From: Pelomonas cellulosilytica
Lineage (GTDB): Bacteria; Pseudomonadota; Gammaproteobacteria; Burkholderiales; Burkholderiaceae_C
Direction of reading: 5' to 3'
Assembly: GCF_021353265.1 (NCBI RefSeq)
Contig: NZ_JAJTWU010000001.1
Location: forward strand, 1-64,000
Length of the DNA: 64,000 nucleotides
The translations under genes were made by a program, and so were the position numbers. The notes below the pieces were generated by a model, which had not been told where the DNA came from, ran no database searches, and worked only from the letters and a program-made list of their open reading frames with translations. Of this stretch, positions 44,217 through 52,010 are shown piece after piece; within the stretch, counting starts at the first letter, position 1, and each line of letters starts with the position of its first letter.

Positions 44217-45400
44217 GCGGCGATCACGCCGTCGGCGACGAGCGCGTCTACATCGGCGTCGGTCAAGCCGCGCGACAGCAGCAGCGCGCGGCCACCGGCG
44301 CCGATGGCCGGCAGATCGTGGCGCAGGCCGAAGCGGTGGCCATCCATCTCCAGCGGCAGCGCCGGCAGCTTGGTGGTGCGGCCGTCGGGCAGCGTGACGT
44401 CCAGCAGCCCGGCGCCGGCATTCAGGTGCGGGTCGTCGAACAGCTCCTCGGGCTTGGCGATGGGTGCGAAGGGCAGGCCGGTGGCCTCAAGCTTGGCCAT
44501 GAGCGTGGCCTTGTCGAACTGCTTGAAGCGCTCGCGCACGATGGGCAGCGTGCGGTCGCGCTGGCGCACGCGCTCGGCGTTCTTCGCCAGGCTCTCGTCG
44601 GCCAGGAAGTCGGCGAAGTCAAAGGCCTCGCAGAACTTGCGCCACTGCGTGTCGCTGACGACGGCGGCGAAGACGCGCTCGCCGTCGCCGGCCTCGAACA
44701 CGTCGTACACGGCCCAGGCCGACTGCCGGATGGACATCGGCGGCGCGGCCTTGCCGGTGACGGCGTACTGCGCCATGTGCTGGCCCACGAGGAAGGCCGT
44801 AGTCTCGTACAGCGACGTCGTGATGCGCTGGCCGCGGCCGGTGCGGTGGCGCTGCTCCAGCGCACCGAGGATGCCGATGACGCCGAACATCGCGCCGGTC
44901 ACGTCGACGACCGACGCTCCCGCCCGCATCGGCCGGTCCGGCAGGCCGGTCATGTAGGCCAAGCCGCCCATCATCTGTGCCACCTCGTCCAGCGCGGTGC
45001 GGTGCTCGTAGGGGCCGCTGAGAAAGCCCTTGCCCGAGCAGTAGATCAGGCGCGGGTTGTTGCGGGCCAGCTCGTCGTAGCCGAAGCCCAGTTCGTCCAT
45101 CGCGCCGGCGCGGAAGTTCTCGATGACGACGTCCGTGTCCGCCAGCAGCTGCTGCACCAGCGCGCGGCCTTTCTGCGACTTGGTGTCGATGGCCAGGCTC
45201 TTCTTGTTGCGGTTGTACATCGCGAAGTAGCCGGCGCCGGAGCCGCTCAGGCGGCGCGTGTTGTCGCCTTTGATCGGCTCGACCTTGGTCACGTCGGCGC
45301 CCATGTCGGCGAGGATGACGCCGATGCTGGGCCCCATCACCATGTGGGTGAATTCGATCACCTTCAGCCCCGACAGGGGCAGGTCTTCAGTCGTCGTCAT
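44213..45400 (-). CDS. class III CoA-transferase (CaiB/BaiF family)
   Basis: CaiB/BaiF-type enzymes move CoA between carboxylic acids through an aspartyl-CoA intermediate. It is 395 aa from the ATG at 45400 (overlapping the lyase stop). Seen: the N-terminal LSGLKVIEFTHMVMGPSIG, ADMGADVTKVEP and the catalytic region TALDEVAQMMGGLAYMTG with the Asp nucleophile. Flanked by LeuC and an HMG-CoA-lyase-type gene, it would make the CoA ester of a substituted malate for cleavage. Donor and acceptor are unknown. Confidence 0.9.
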   Translation of the reverse strand: MTTTEDLPLSGLKVIEFTHMVMGPSIGVILADMGADVTKVEPIKGDNTRRLSGSGAGYFAMYNRNKKSLAIDTKSQKGRALVQQLLADTDVVIENFRAGAMDELGFGYDELARNNPRLIYCSGKGFLSGPYEHRTALDEVAQMMGGLAYMTGLPDRPMRAGASVVDVTGAMFGVIGILGALEQRHRTGRGQRITTSLYETTAFLVGQHMAQYAVTGKAAPPMSIRQSAWAVYDVFEAGDGERVFAAVVSDTQWRKFCEAFDFADFLADESLAKNAERVRQRDRTLPIVRERFKQFDKATLMAKLEATGLPFAPIAKPEELFDDPHLNAGAGLLDVTLPDGRTTKLPALPLEMDGHRFGLRHDLPAIGAGGRALLLSRGLTDADVDALVADGVIAA

Positions 45401-46350
45401 GCAGCGTCTCGGTTCTGGGGAGTGGCGGGCACGAAGCCCTTGGGCAGGCCGGCCAGCGGCGTCATGCCGTACAGCGGCTCGCCCGGCAGCGCGCGGGCCA
45501 GCAGCTCGCGCGTGGCGAACAAGGCCTCGATGTCGATGCCGGTGCGCAGGCCCATCGACTCGAGCAGGAAGACGAGGTCCTCCGTCACAATGTTGCCGCT
45601 TGCACCCGGCGCGAACGGGCACCCGCCGAGGCCGCCCAGCGACGAGTCCAGTGTCGTCAGACCCACGTCCAGTGCGGCGACAACATTGGCCAGGCCCTGG
45701 CCGCGGGTGTTGTGCAGGTGGATGCCGGTGAGCTGGTCGCGGCCCACGGCCGACCAGACAGCGCGGATCAGTCGCCGTACCTGCGCTGGGTTAGCGTAGC
45801 CGGTCGTGTCGGATAGGCCCACCTCGTCGCAGCCGGCCTCCATCAACGCGACGGCCAGCTCCAGAACGCGTTTCTCAGGCACGATGCCCTCCAGCGTGCA
45901 GCCGAAGGCGGTGGACAAGCCGCCCTCCAGGTGCGGGCGTCGGTCTGCCGGCTGGCTCTGGATGAGCTCGGCGATGCGGCGCACCTCGTCCAGCATCTGT
46001 GCGTGCGTTCGGCGTACGTTGCGCAGACTGTGCGTCTCGCTGACCGACAGCGGCACGGTGATCTTGTGGGCGCCGGCGGCGACGGCCGCCTCGGCGCCCT
46101 TGAAGTTCGGCACTAGTACGGCCACGTTCAAGCCGGAGATCGAGCGGGCATGCGCAACGATCTCGGCGGTGTCGGCAAGCTGCGGCAGGATGTGGGCCGG
46201 CACGAAGGAGCCGACCTCGATCTCGGCCACGCCCGCAGCGGCCGCGGCGCTGATCCAGGCCTTCTTGTCTTCCGTGGCCATGATGGCCGAAATGCTCTGC
46301 AGGCCGTCGCGCGGGCCCACCTCGCTCACGAGGACGTCGCGTTCTTTCAT
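45397..46350 (-). CDS. hydroxymethylglutaryl-CoA lyase-family aldolase
   Basis: A DRE-TIM metallolyase of 317 aa: GPRDGLQ (12-18), metal-binding HLH (211-213) and GGLGGCPFAPGASGN with the HMG-CoA-lyase Cys at about 244. These enzymes cleave tertiary 3-hydroxyacyl-CoAs. HMG-CoA gives acetyl-CoA plus acetoacetate; citramalyl-CoA would give acetyl-CoA plus pyruvate. With LeuCD and CaiB downstream, an alkylmalyl-CoA substrate is suggested. It overlaps neighbours by 4 nt at both ends. No leucine-catabolism genes are nearby, so a classical HMG-CoA role is less likely. Confidence 0.88.
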   Translation of the reverse strand: MKERDVLVSEVGPRDGLQSISAIMATEDKKAWISAAAAAGVAEIEVGSFVPAHILPQLADTAEIVAHARSISGLNVAVLVPNFKGAEAAVAAGAHKITVPLSVSETHSLRNVRRTHAQMLDEVRRIAELIQSQPADRRPHLEGGLSTAFGCTLEGIVPEKRVLELAVALMEAGCDEVGLSDTTGYANPAQVRRLIRAVWSAVGRDQLTGIHLHNTRGQGLANVVAALDVGLTTLDSSLGGLGGCPFAPGASGNIVTEDLVFLLESMGLRTGIDIEALFATRELLARALPGEPLYGMTPLAGLPKGFVPATPQNRDAA

Positions 46351-47279
46351 GCGGTCACCGGTTGTTGTGCGACGAAGGCATCGAGGATGTCGCCCGGTGC
46401 GGCCTGCCAGACGTCGGTGCTGGCGGCGACGTGGGCGAGTACGGTCTCCAGGTGCTGGATGCGGTGCGGCTGGCCCATGACCCAGGGGTGCAGCGACAAC
46501 GTCAGCAGCCGGCCGCCCTGGGTGCGCGCCTCGGTCCTTAGAAGTTCGAAGGCGTCGATGACCTGCTCTGCCCAGGATGCCTCGCTGTGCAGGTTGTCCA
46601 TGACGACGAAGCGGTCCTCGATCTCTGTGGCCAGGGGCAGGTTCCACAGGTCGCCGTGGGCCGTGTGGAAGCGATAGGGCAGCTCGTCGTTGACCCAATC
46701 GCCGAAGTAGTCGATGCCTTCGGCCTTCAGCAGCTCGGGCGTGTTCGGGCTCTGCAACTTGCCAGGGCTCAGCCAGCCGCGCACCCGCTGGCCGCTCAGC
46801 TCACGCAGCAGCGCGAGCGACCGCTGCACCGTGGCGCGTTCGTCGTCCAGCGCCAGGCCGCCGTGGTGCGGCGTGTCCATGGACCATGAATGCCCTAGCA
46901 CCTCGTCGCCATGTGCACGGATGTCGGCCATCAGCGCCGGGTAGCGCCGGGCCAGCTCGGCGTTGACCGCGAAGCTCGGGCGGATGTCAAACTTGTCGAA
47001 CGCGCGCAGGAAACGGTAGACGCCGACCCGGTTGCCGTAGTCGCGCAGCGTGTAGTGCCGCAGGTCGGGATACGGCATCGTCATCGAGCCCGGCAGCTTC
47101 AGCTTCGCCGACGGGTTCATCGGGAAGTGCTGCAGGCTCACGTTGATCCAGACGGCCAGCGGCTTTGCGCCGGGCCAGATCACACGTGGCCGATCGGTGA
47201 GCATCGACCAGGCATAGCGCTCGTGATCCATGCCGTAGCGGCGCAGGGGGTACTCCAGGTGGGTGGTGTCCAGCGACAT
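46347..47279 (-). CDS. polysaccharide deacetylase-fold hydrolase, PuuE/imidase-like (copy 1)
   Basis: A 310-aa NodB-fold protein of the branch that includes PuuE-type allantoinase and cyclic imide hydrolases rather than carbohydrate deacetylases. It shows RDYGNRVGVYRFLRAFD, GDEVLGHSWSMDTPHH (metal region) and a PuuE-like RGWLSPGKLQSPNTPELL. It has no signal peptide, so it is cytosolic. It is coupled to copy 2 (1-nt overlap) and next to an isochorismatase-type amidase, suggesting ring opening of a cyclic amide or imide followed by half-amide hydrolysis. Substrate inferred. Confidence 0.83.
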   Translation of the reverse strand: MSLDTTHLEYPLRRYGMDHERYAWSMLTDRPRVIWPGAKPLAVWINVSLQHFPMNPSAKLKLPGSMTMPYPDLRHYTLRDYGNRVGVYRFLRAFDKFDIRPSFAVNAELARRYPALMADIRAHGDEVLGHSWSMDTPHHGGLALDDERATVQRSLALLRELSGQRVRGWLSPGKLQSPNTPELLKAEGIDYFGDWVNDELPYRFHTAHGDLWNLPLATEIEDRFVVMDNLHSEASWAEQVIDAFELLRTEARTQGGRLLTLSLHPWVMGQPHRIQHLETVLAHVAASTDVWQAAPGDILDAFVAQQPVTA

Positions 47280-48196
47280 CAGCGGCCTCCGTTCTTGGCG
47301 TTGATGTCAGCCAGCGCCTGGTCGTGGTGGTGGGCCAGGTAATGTTCGGCGATCTCGCGGCCGGTCGTGATCCAGACATCGGGGTGGCTGGTGATGTAAG
47401 CCAGCGCGTCCTCGAAGGCCTTGAGCCGGTGCGGGCAACTGACCTGGTAGTTGTGCGTCGGGATGCACATGACGGTGCCGGACTCGGCGCCTTCTTCGTA
47501 GAGCCGGTCGAAGCTGTCCTTGATCATCTGGCCGTAGCGACGCGGCTCGATCTTGTTAACGACGTAGGCGATGGTGTCGTTGAGTTCCAGCGAGTACGGC
47601 ACGGACACGAAGCGCTGCCCGCCGCGCACGCGCAGCGGCGTCGGCTGGTCGTCATGGAATAGATCGCAGGTGTAGAGCCCGCCCAGCTCGGCGAACAGGT
47701 CCAGTGTGTGCTCGCTGTGTGACAGCGCCGGCGCCAGGTAGCCGGCCGGCCGGCGACCGGTGTGGCGCTCGATGGTCTCCATCGACTCCAGCACCATCGC
47801 GCGCTCCTGCGCCTCGGACATACCGTAGGTGTAGCGCGTGTTGTAGATGCCGTGGCTGAAGAACTCCCAGTCGCGTTCGCGGCACATCTGGATGATCTCA
47901 GGGTGGTGGGTGCACAGCGCGGTGGACAGTGAGATCGAGCCGCGGATGCCGTACTTGTCGAGCAGGGTCATCTGCCGCATGTGGCCCACGCGGTTGCCGT
48001 AGTCGCGGATGGAATAGCCGGGCACGGCGGGAGAGGGATGCGGCCAGGCGGCGCGCGCCGGGTTGGCCGGTGGCGTGAGTTCATAGAACTCGATGTTGGG
48101 CGCCACCCAGAACGCGACGCGCGCGCCGCCGGGCCAGCGAATCTTGGGGCGGCCGCGGTAGGGCCAGTAGTCGTAGTGGCCGGTGTCGAGCTTCAT
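47279..48196 (-). CDS. polysaccharide deacetylase-fold hydrolase, PuuE/imidase-like (copy 2)
   Basis: A 305-aa paralogue of the preceding protein: RDYGNRVGHMRQMTLLDKYG, WEFFSHGIYNTRYTYG (metal region) and RPAGYLAPALSHSEHTLDLF. No export signal. The ATG at 48196 overlaps the amidase stop. Two paralogues in tandem suggest either a hetero-oligomer or two related ring substrates. Confidence 0.83.
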   Translation of the reverse strand: MKLDTGHYDYWPYRGRPKIRWPGGARVAFWVAPNIEFYELTPPANPARAAWPHPSPAVPGYSIRDYGNRVGHMRQMTLLDKYGIRGSISLSTALCTHHPEIIQMCRERDWEFFSHGIYNTRYTYGMSEAQERAMVLESMETIERHTGRRPAGYLAPALSHSEHTLDLFAELGGLYTCDLFHDDQPTPLRVRGGQRFVSVPYSLELNDTIAYVVNKIEPRRYGQMIKDSFDRLYEEGAESGTVMCIPTHNYQVSCPHRLKAFEDALAYITSHPDVWITTGREIAEHYLAHHHDQALADINAKNGGR

Positions 48197-48879
48197 TCGC
48201 CTGCCTTCACGCGCTCGTCCAGCCAGCCCAGCGTCTCGTTGACGTCCACGACGTCGGCGTACTTCAGCATCAGATCGGTCAGGTTGGCAAAGTGGTATGA
48301 CTCGTGCTTGTCGGCCACGCACTGCTCCGGCACGATGGTGCGGTAGCCGCGCGACAGCGAATCAACTGCCGCCGCCCGCACGCAACCTGACGTGGAGCCG
48401 CCGGTGATGACGACGGTATCGACCTGGTGCCACACCAGCAGCGACTGCAGCGGCGTCTCGAAGAACGGCGAGGGCATGCGCTTGCAGTAGACGAGGTCGC
48501 GGCCTTGGTCGCCGGTCAGGATTTCGCAGCGCTCGTCGAATTGCGCGCGGCGCGAGCCGTGCTTGATGTTCTGCAGCGAGTCGGGCGTGTTTGTGCGCGT
48601 TCCCCAGACGCCGGCGTCCTCGCCGGACTCGGCGTACGCCACATGCGTCCAGACGACGGGCCAGCCCAAGGCACGGAAGCGCCGGGCCAGCGCGTTCACA
48701 TACTCGATCTGGCGCGGATCGGTCTCGTAGGCGGTGGCGAACTCATCGACCCGCGTGTACGCGCACTGGAAATCGATGTTCACCAGCACGGCCTTGCGTC
48801 CGTAGCCGAAGCGGGCGCGGCGGGGATTGGCCTTGATGTCGGCCCAGATCTCGCGCGCGGTCTTGTCGGATAGTTCCAT
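48193..48879 (-). CDS. isochorismatase-family cysteine hydrolase (half-amide amidase type)
   Basis: A 228-aa cysteine hydrolase close in motif to N-carbamoylsarcosine amidase and maleamate amidohydrolase. The catalytic triad is visible as Asp36 (VLVNIDFQ), Lys133 (VYCKRMPS) and Cys166 (GGSTSGCVRAAAVDS). CAGGAG precedes the ATG at 48879. Its position upstream of two imidase-like genes supports hydrolysis of a maleamate-like half-amide to a dicarboxylate plus ammonia. Exact substrate unknown. Confidence 0.87.
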   Translation of the reverse strand: MELSDKTAREIWADIKANPRRARFGYGRKAVLVNIDFQCAYTRVDEFATAYETDPRQIEYVNALARRFRALGWPVVWTHVAYAESGEDAGVWGTRTNTPDSLQNIKHGSRRAQFDERCEILTGDQGRDLVYCKRMPSPFFETPLQSLLVWHQVDTVVITGGSTSGCVRAAAVDSLSRGYRTIVPEQCVADKHESYHFANLTDLMLKYADVVDVNETLGWLDERVKAGE

Positions 48880-48946
48880 GCATCGCTCCTGTGGCAGGAA
48901 CGATAGGTGGCAGCGGCGGCCCGGACAAAGGCTGCCGCCCGGCTGC

Positions 48947-49939
48947 TCAACCTGCGGACACGGGCTCGTAGAACTCCAGCCAGGCACCGTCAGGCGCCTG
49001 CAGCGCCAGCAACCGAAGCTCGCCGTAGGGCGCCAGCGCCACGGTGCTCAGCGGCATCGCCAGCGGCTGGCCGCAGGCCTCGGCGTGCCGGGCCAGCGCG
49101 TCGATGCCGCGCACCGGGAAGCGCAGCGTGGCCATGCCGAAATGCGGCGGACCGGCGTCGGCCGACAGGTCGCGCCCGCAGGCGCCCGGCGCGGCGACCA
49201 GCTCGACCGAGCCTTCCATGCGGCCTTCCGGGTGCACGATGCACAGCTTCAGGCCAATCTGCGGCGCCAGTGCCGGCGGTGCGCCGAACAGGTTGGGGCC
49301 GGCCGCGAAGCCGGTTGATTCGTACTGCGACACAAGTTGGAAGCCGAGCACGTCGCGGTAGAAGGCGGCGGCGACGTCGACGTCGCGCACCAACTGGCTG
49401 GAGTTGAAGACCTGGCTGAAGTCGCGCAAGTGATCGAAGCCTTGCAGCGGTGGATGCAGCCGCTCGATGAGCGCCAGCCGCACGTTGTCCGGCCCGCGCA
49501 CCAGCCATTCCTTGACGCCCAGCGTGCCGAAGTCCCAAGCGATGGGCGGCGCGGCGCCGTGCCACTGCAGTGCGCGCATGCTGCAGGCCATCGCGTCCAC
49601 GTCCAGCACGCGCACGTTGAGGTCGAAGATGCCGCCACTGTCCCAGCACTGGTCGTCGGCGCGGATGTCGCGCTGCGGTTCGGCGCCGGACAGGCGCATC
49701 AGCCGCACGAAGCCCGTGTCGCAGTCCGGGTGGGCCAGCAGCCATTCGCGGCCGCTGGCGGCGGGCCGCCCCCACGCGGCGAGCAGTTGTGGGTCCACGT
49801 CGCCCTCGTGGCGCATCACCCAGCCGCCATTGCCGACCCAGCACTGCAGGTGCGGGGTTTCGTCGCGCACGATGACGACGGCCTCGCGGAAGCCGCCGAT
49901 GGCGAAGCCGCGCTCGCCGGTGCTTGACGGGACGGTCAC
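48947..49939 (-). CDS. VOC-superfamily protein with two glyoxalase/dioxygenase-like domains (GTG start)
   Basis: A 330-aa protein with two vicinal-oxygen-chelate modules (about 1-140 and 165-325), the second containing FSQVFNSSQLVRDVDVAAAFYRDVLGF, where the text beyond AAAFYRDVLGF is domain-typical. It resembles extradiol-dioxygenase/glyoxalase-like proteins of unknown specificity. I take the GTG at 49939, which overlaps the cytochrome c stop (GTGA); a longer frame exists but runs through the cytochrome gene. Possible ring-cleaving or lyase role. Confidence 0.77.
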   Translation of the reverse strand: MTVPSSTGERGFAIGGFREAVVIVRDETPHLQCWVGNGGWVMRHEGDVDPQLLAAWGRPAASGREWLLAHPDCDTGFVRLMRLSGAEPQRDIRADDQCWDSGGIFDLNVRVLDVDAMACSMRALQWHGAAPPIAWDFGTLGVKEWLVRGPDNVRLALIERLHPPLQGFDHLRDFSQVFNSSQLVRDVDVAAAFYRDVLGFQLVSQYESTGFAAGPNLFGAPPALAPQIGLKLCIVHPEGRMEGSVELVAAPGACGRDLSADAGPPHFGMATLRFPVRGIDALARHAEACGQPLAMPLSTVALAPYGELRLLALQAPDGAWLEFYEPVSAG

Positions 49940-50340
49940 TTCGCGCTGCGCAGGTAGTCGATCAGCGCCTTGCGCTCGTCCGCATCGGGGATGCCGATGA
50001 AGGCCATCGTCGTGCCGGGCACGACGTTGGTGGGCTTGGTCAGCCAAGCGTTCAGCAGTGCTTCATCCCACACCTGCTTCTGCGCCTTCATGGCTGGGGA
50101 GTAGTTGTAGCCGACCAGGCCGCCCAGCGGGCGCCCGAGCAAGCCTTTGAGGTTGGGCCCAATGCGGCCGCTGGGGGTGTCGCCGACATCGTGGCAAGCG
50201 GCACAGCGCATGAACAGTCGCTTGCCTTTGGCCACGCTGGTGGCGTCGCCGGCGGGCTGGGCGGTTGCAGCGCCTGCGCCGAGCAGGGCGCACAACAACG
50301 TGGTCCAGGCGAGGGGGCGGCGCGACTGTTGAAGCTGCAT
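49936..50340 (-). CDS. class I c-type cytochrome, secreted
   Basis: A 134-aa periplasmic cytochrome c with a signal peptide ending ATAQ (about 27). Haem is attached at CAACH (46-50) and the distal ligand is probably Met112 in GTTMAF. The ATG at 50340 has AAGG seven nt upstream; an ATG two codons earlier is too close to it. Together with the Tat-exported molybdenum hydroxylase in the window, this could be its electron acceptor. It is the first gene of the long minus-strand operon. Confidence 0.9.
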   Translation of the reverse strand: MQLQQSRRPLAWTTLLCALLGAGAATAQPAGDATSVAKGKRLFMRCAACHDVGDTPSGRIGPNLKGLLGRPLGGLVGYNYSPAMKAQKQVWDEALLNAWLTKPTNVVPGTTMAFIGIPDADERKALIDYLRSAK

Positions 50341-50548
50341 TTGCATACCTTTCTGAGTGGTTCCTAGAGCGCGGGTTGGCGGCGATGCTAGGTCGCTGCC
50401 AAAGCTAAGTCATGCCAGGCGCTCTGGCGTGTTCGCGCTGCGGGAACGGGCCGCTATCCGCCTGATGGACGCTGGCGCGGCGCCGCAAGACCCGGCGCCT
50501 TCGCGATGTGAGGATGTGTCGTCCCTCCTCCAAGAAGCATTCGTTGCC
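50341..50548. promoter_or_regulatory. divergent promoter region, cytochrome c operon / flavin monooxygenase
   Basis: About 208 nt between divergent genes. It contains GGGAACGGGC (50442-50451) and TATCCGCCTGATG (50455-50467), which resemble two blocks conserved upstream of both TonB receptors, though with different spacing. No clear -35/-10 pair. Confidence 0.4.
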
Positions 50549-51754
50549 ATGAACACTCACCAAACCGAGGTGCTCGTCGCCGGTCTCGGGCCTGTAGGCT
50601 CCACGGCTGCGCTTTCGCTGGCCCGCCAGGGCATCGCCGTCACAGCCGTCGAGCCTTTGGCCAACAGCGCTACCGACCTGCGCGCGTCCACCTACCATGC
50701 GCCGACGCTGGAGATCCTCAGCGACCTGGGCGCGGCCGAGACGCTTTTCAGCCAGGGGTTGAAGGCGCCGATCTACCAGTACCGCGACCGCCAGACGGGC
50801 GAGGTGTTCTCGTTCGACATGACGGAGATCGCTGACCGCACGCGCTTCCCGTTCCGCATCCAGTGCGAGCAGCACCGCGTGACGGCCGACATCGTGGCCC
50901 AGCTGAAGAAGCAGCCCAGCGCCAATGTGCTGCAAGGCCAACGCGTGCTTTTCGTCGAGCAGGATGCAGAGGGCGTCACGGCCTATGTGGAAAGCGCCAA
51001 CACAGTGGAGCGCTGGCGCGCGCGCTATCTCGTAGCAGCGGATGGTGCCAGCAGCGTCGTGCGCAAGGTGCTGGGGTTGCAGTTCCCGGGCTTCACGTAT
51101 GACGAGAAGTTTGTCTGCTTCTCGACGGAGTACCCGATCGAGGAAGCCTTCGAGGACCTGAGCTACGTCAACTACATCTCCGACCCGCAGGAGTGGATGG
51201 TCGTGCTGCGCGTGCCGGGCCTGTGGCGCATCCTTGTTCCGGCGCCGACGGACTTGACCGACGAGCAACTGGTCTCGGATGACTACAAGAACGGCGTGTT
51301 CCGCCGCATGCTGGGCCACGACGGCGACATCGTGACCCGCCACCGCACGATCTACCGCGCTCACCAGCGGGTCTGCGAGCGCTTTGCGGTGGGCAACATC
51401 CTGCTGGTCGGCGACTCGGCGCACTTGAACAGCCCGATGGGCGGCTTCGGCATGAACAGCGGCATCCACGACGCCATCAACGCCAGCGAGAAGCTTGTGC
51501 GCGTGCTGCGACACGGTGCCGACGCGGCGCAGCAGATCGCCCTCTACGAGCGCCAACGCAAGACCGTCACGCATGACTTCGTGCAGGCCCAGACAATCGA
51601 GAACACGCGGCTCATGCGTGACGGCTGGGCCAACGCGCGCGCCCAGCGCAGCGAGGCGATGAACAAGCTGATGAATGACAGCGCCGCGCGGCGGACGTAC
51701 CTGCTCAAGCAGTCGATGTTCACGAGTCTCGAGCAGGCCGCCGCGATGGTCTGA
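50549..51754 (+). CDS. FAD-dependent monooxygenase (aromatic hydroxylase type)
   Basis: A 401-aa class A flavoprotein monooxygenase: GLGPVG (12-17) in the Rossmann segment, DG-type YLVAADGASSVVRKVLGL near residue 160, and the GD motif NILLVGDSAHLNSPMGGFGMNSGIHDA near residue 290. Relatives (MhpA, NicC-like and others) hydroxylate aromatic or heteroaromatic rings with NAD(P)H and oxygen. The N-terminal frame is open upstream, but the ATG at 50549 starts directly at the dinucleotide fold. It is divergent from the cytochrome/VOC/amidase operon and upstream of the receptors. Confidence 0.87.
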   Translation: MNTHQTEVLVAGLGPVGSTAALSLARQGIAVTAVEPLANSATDLRASTYHAPTLEILSDLGAAETLFSQGLKAPIYQYRDRQTGEVFSFDMTEIADRTRFPFRIQCEQHRVTADIVAQLKKQPSANVLQGQRVLFVEQDAEGVTAYVESANTVERWRARYLVAADGASSVVRKVLGLQFPGFTYDEKFVCFSTEYPIEEAFEDLSYVNYISDPQEWMVVLRVPGLWRILVPAPTDLTDEQLVSDDYKNGVFRRMLGHDGDIVTRHRTIYRAHQRVCERFAVGNILLVGDSAHLNSPMGGFGMNSGIHDAINASEKLVRVLRHGADAAQQIALYERQRKTVTHDFVQAQTIENTRLMRDGWANARAQRSEAMNKLMNDSAARRTYLLKQSMFTSLEQAAAMV

Positions 51755-51793
51755 GCGGCGCCGATCCAGCAAGGGGCGTTGGGCACTGCGGCC

Positions 51794-51970
51794 GGGAATC
51801 GGGCACCACGACGTGACATTAATCAGCTGGCAGGCCCGCAGATATCCGCCTGCCGAGTGAACCAAAAACGAAAGAGACGCGCGACGGCGGCCTCCCTACA
51901 TTGCATTTGACTCAGGTCAAAGAACGTCGGCGCCGCCGACAGCAGTACAGGCGCAAGCCTGTCTAGACAA
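51794..51970 (+). promoter_or_regulatory. conserved promoter module of TonB receptor 1
   Basis: Four blocks shared with the region before receptor 2: GGGAATC followed by GGCACCACGAC (51794-51812), TATCCGCCTG (51843-51852), TTGAC-TCAG-GTCAA (51907-51920) and TGTCTAGACA (51960-51969). The last lies exactly 41 nt before the ATG in both copies. TTGAC-N4-GTCAA resembles CRP/FNR-family sites; TGTCTAGACA is a perfect palindrome that could be a dimeric repressor operator. The regulators are not identified. Confidence 0.65.
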
Positions 51971-52010
51971 CGTCAAAGCCTCTTTCAACATCCGAGCTGG
52001 AGCATTCCGC

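Noticed and set aside
50405-51865. 486-codon open frame antisense to the flavin monooxygenase
   Set aside because: Composition is His/Arg/Leu-rich without domains; the opposite strand has all flavoprotein motifs.
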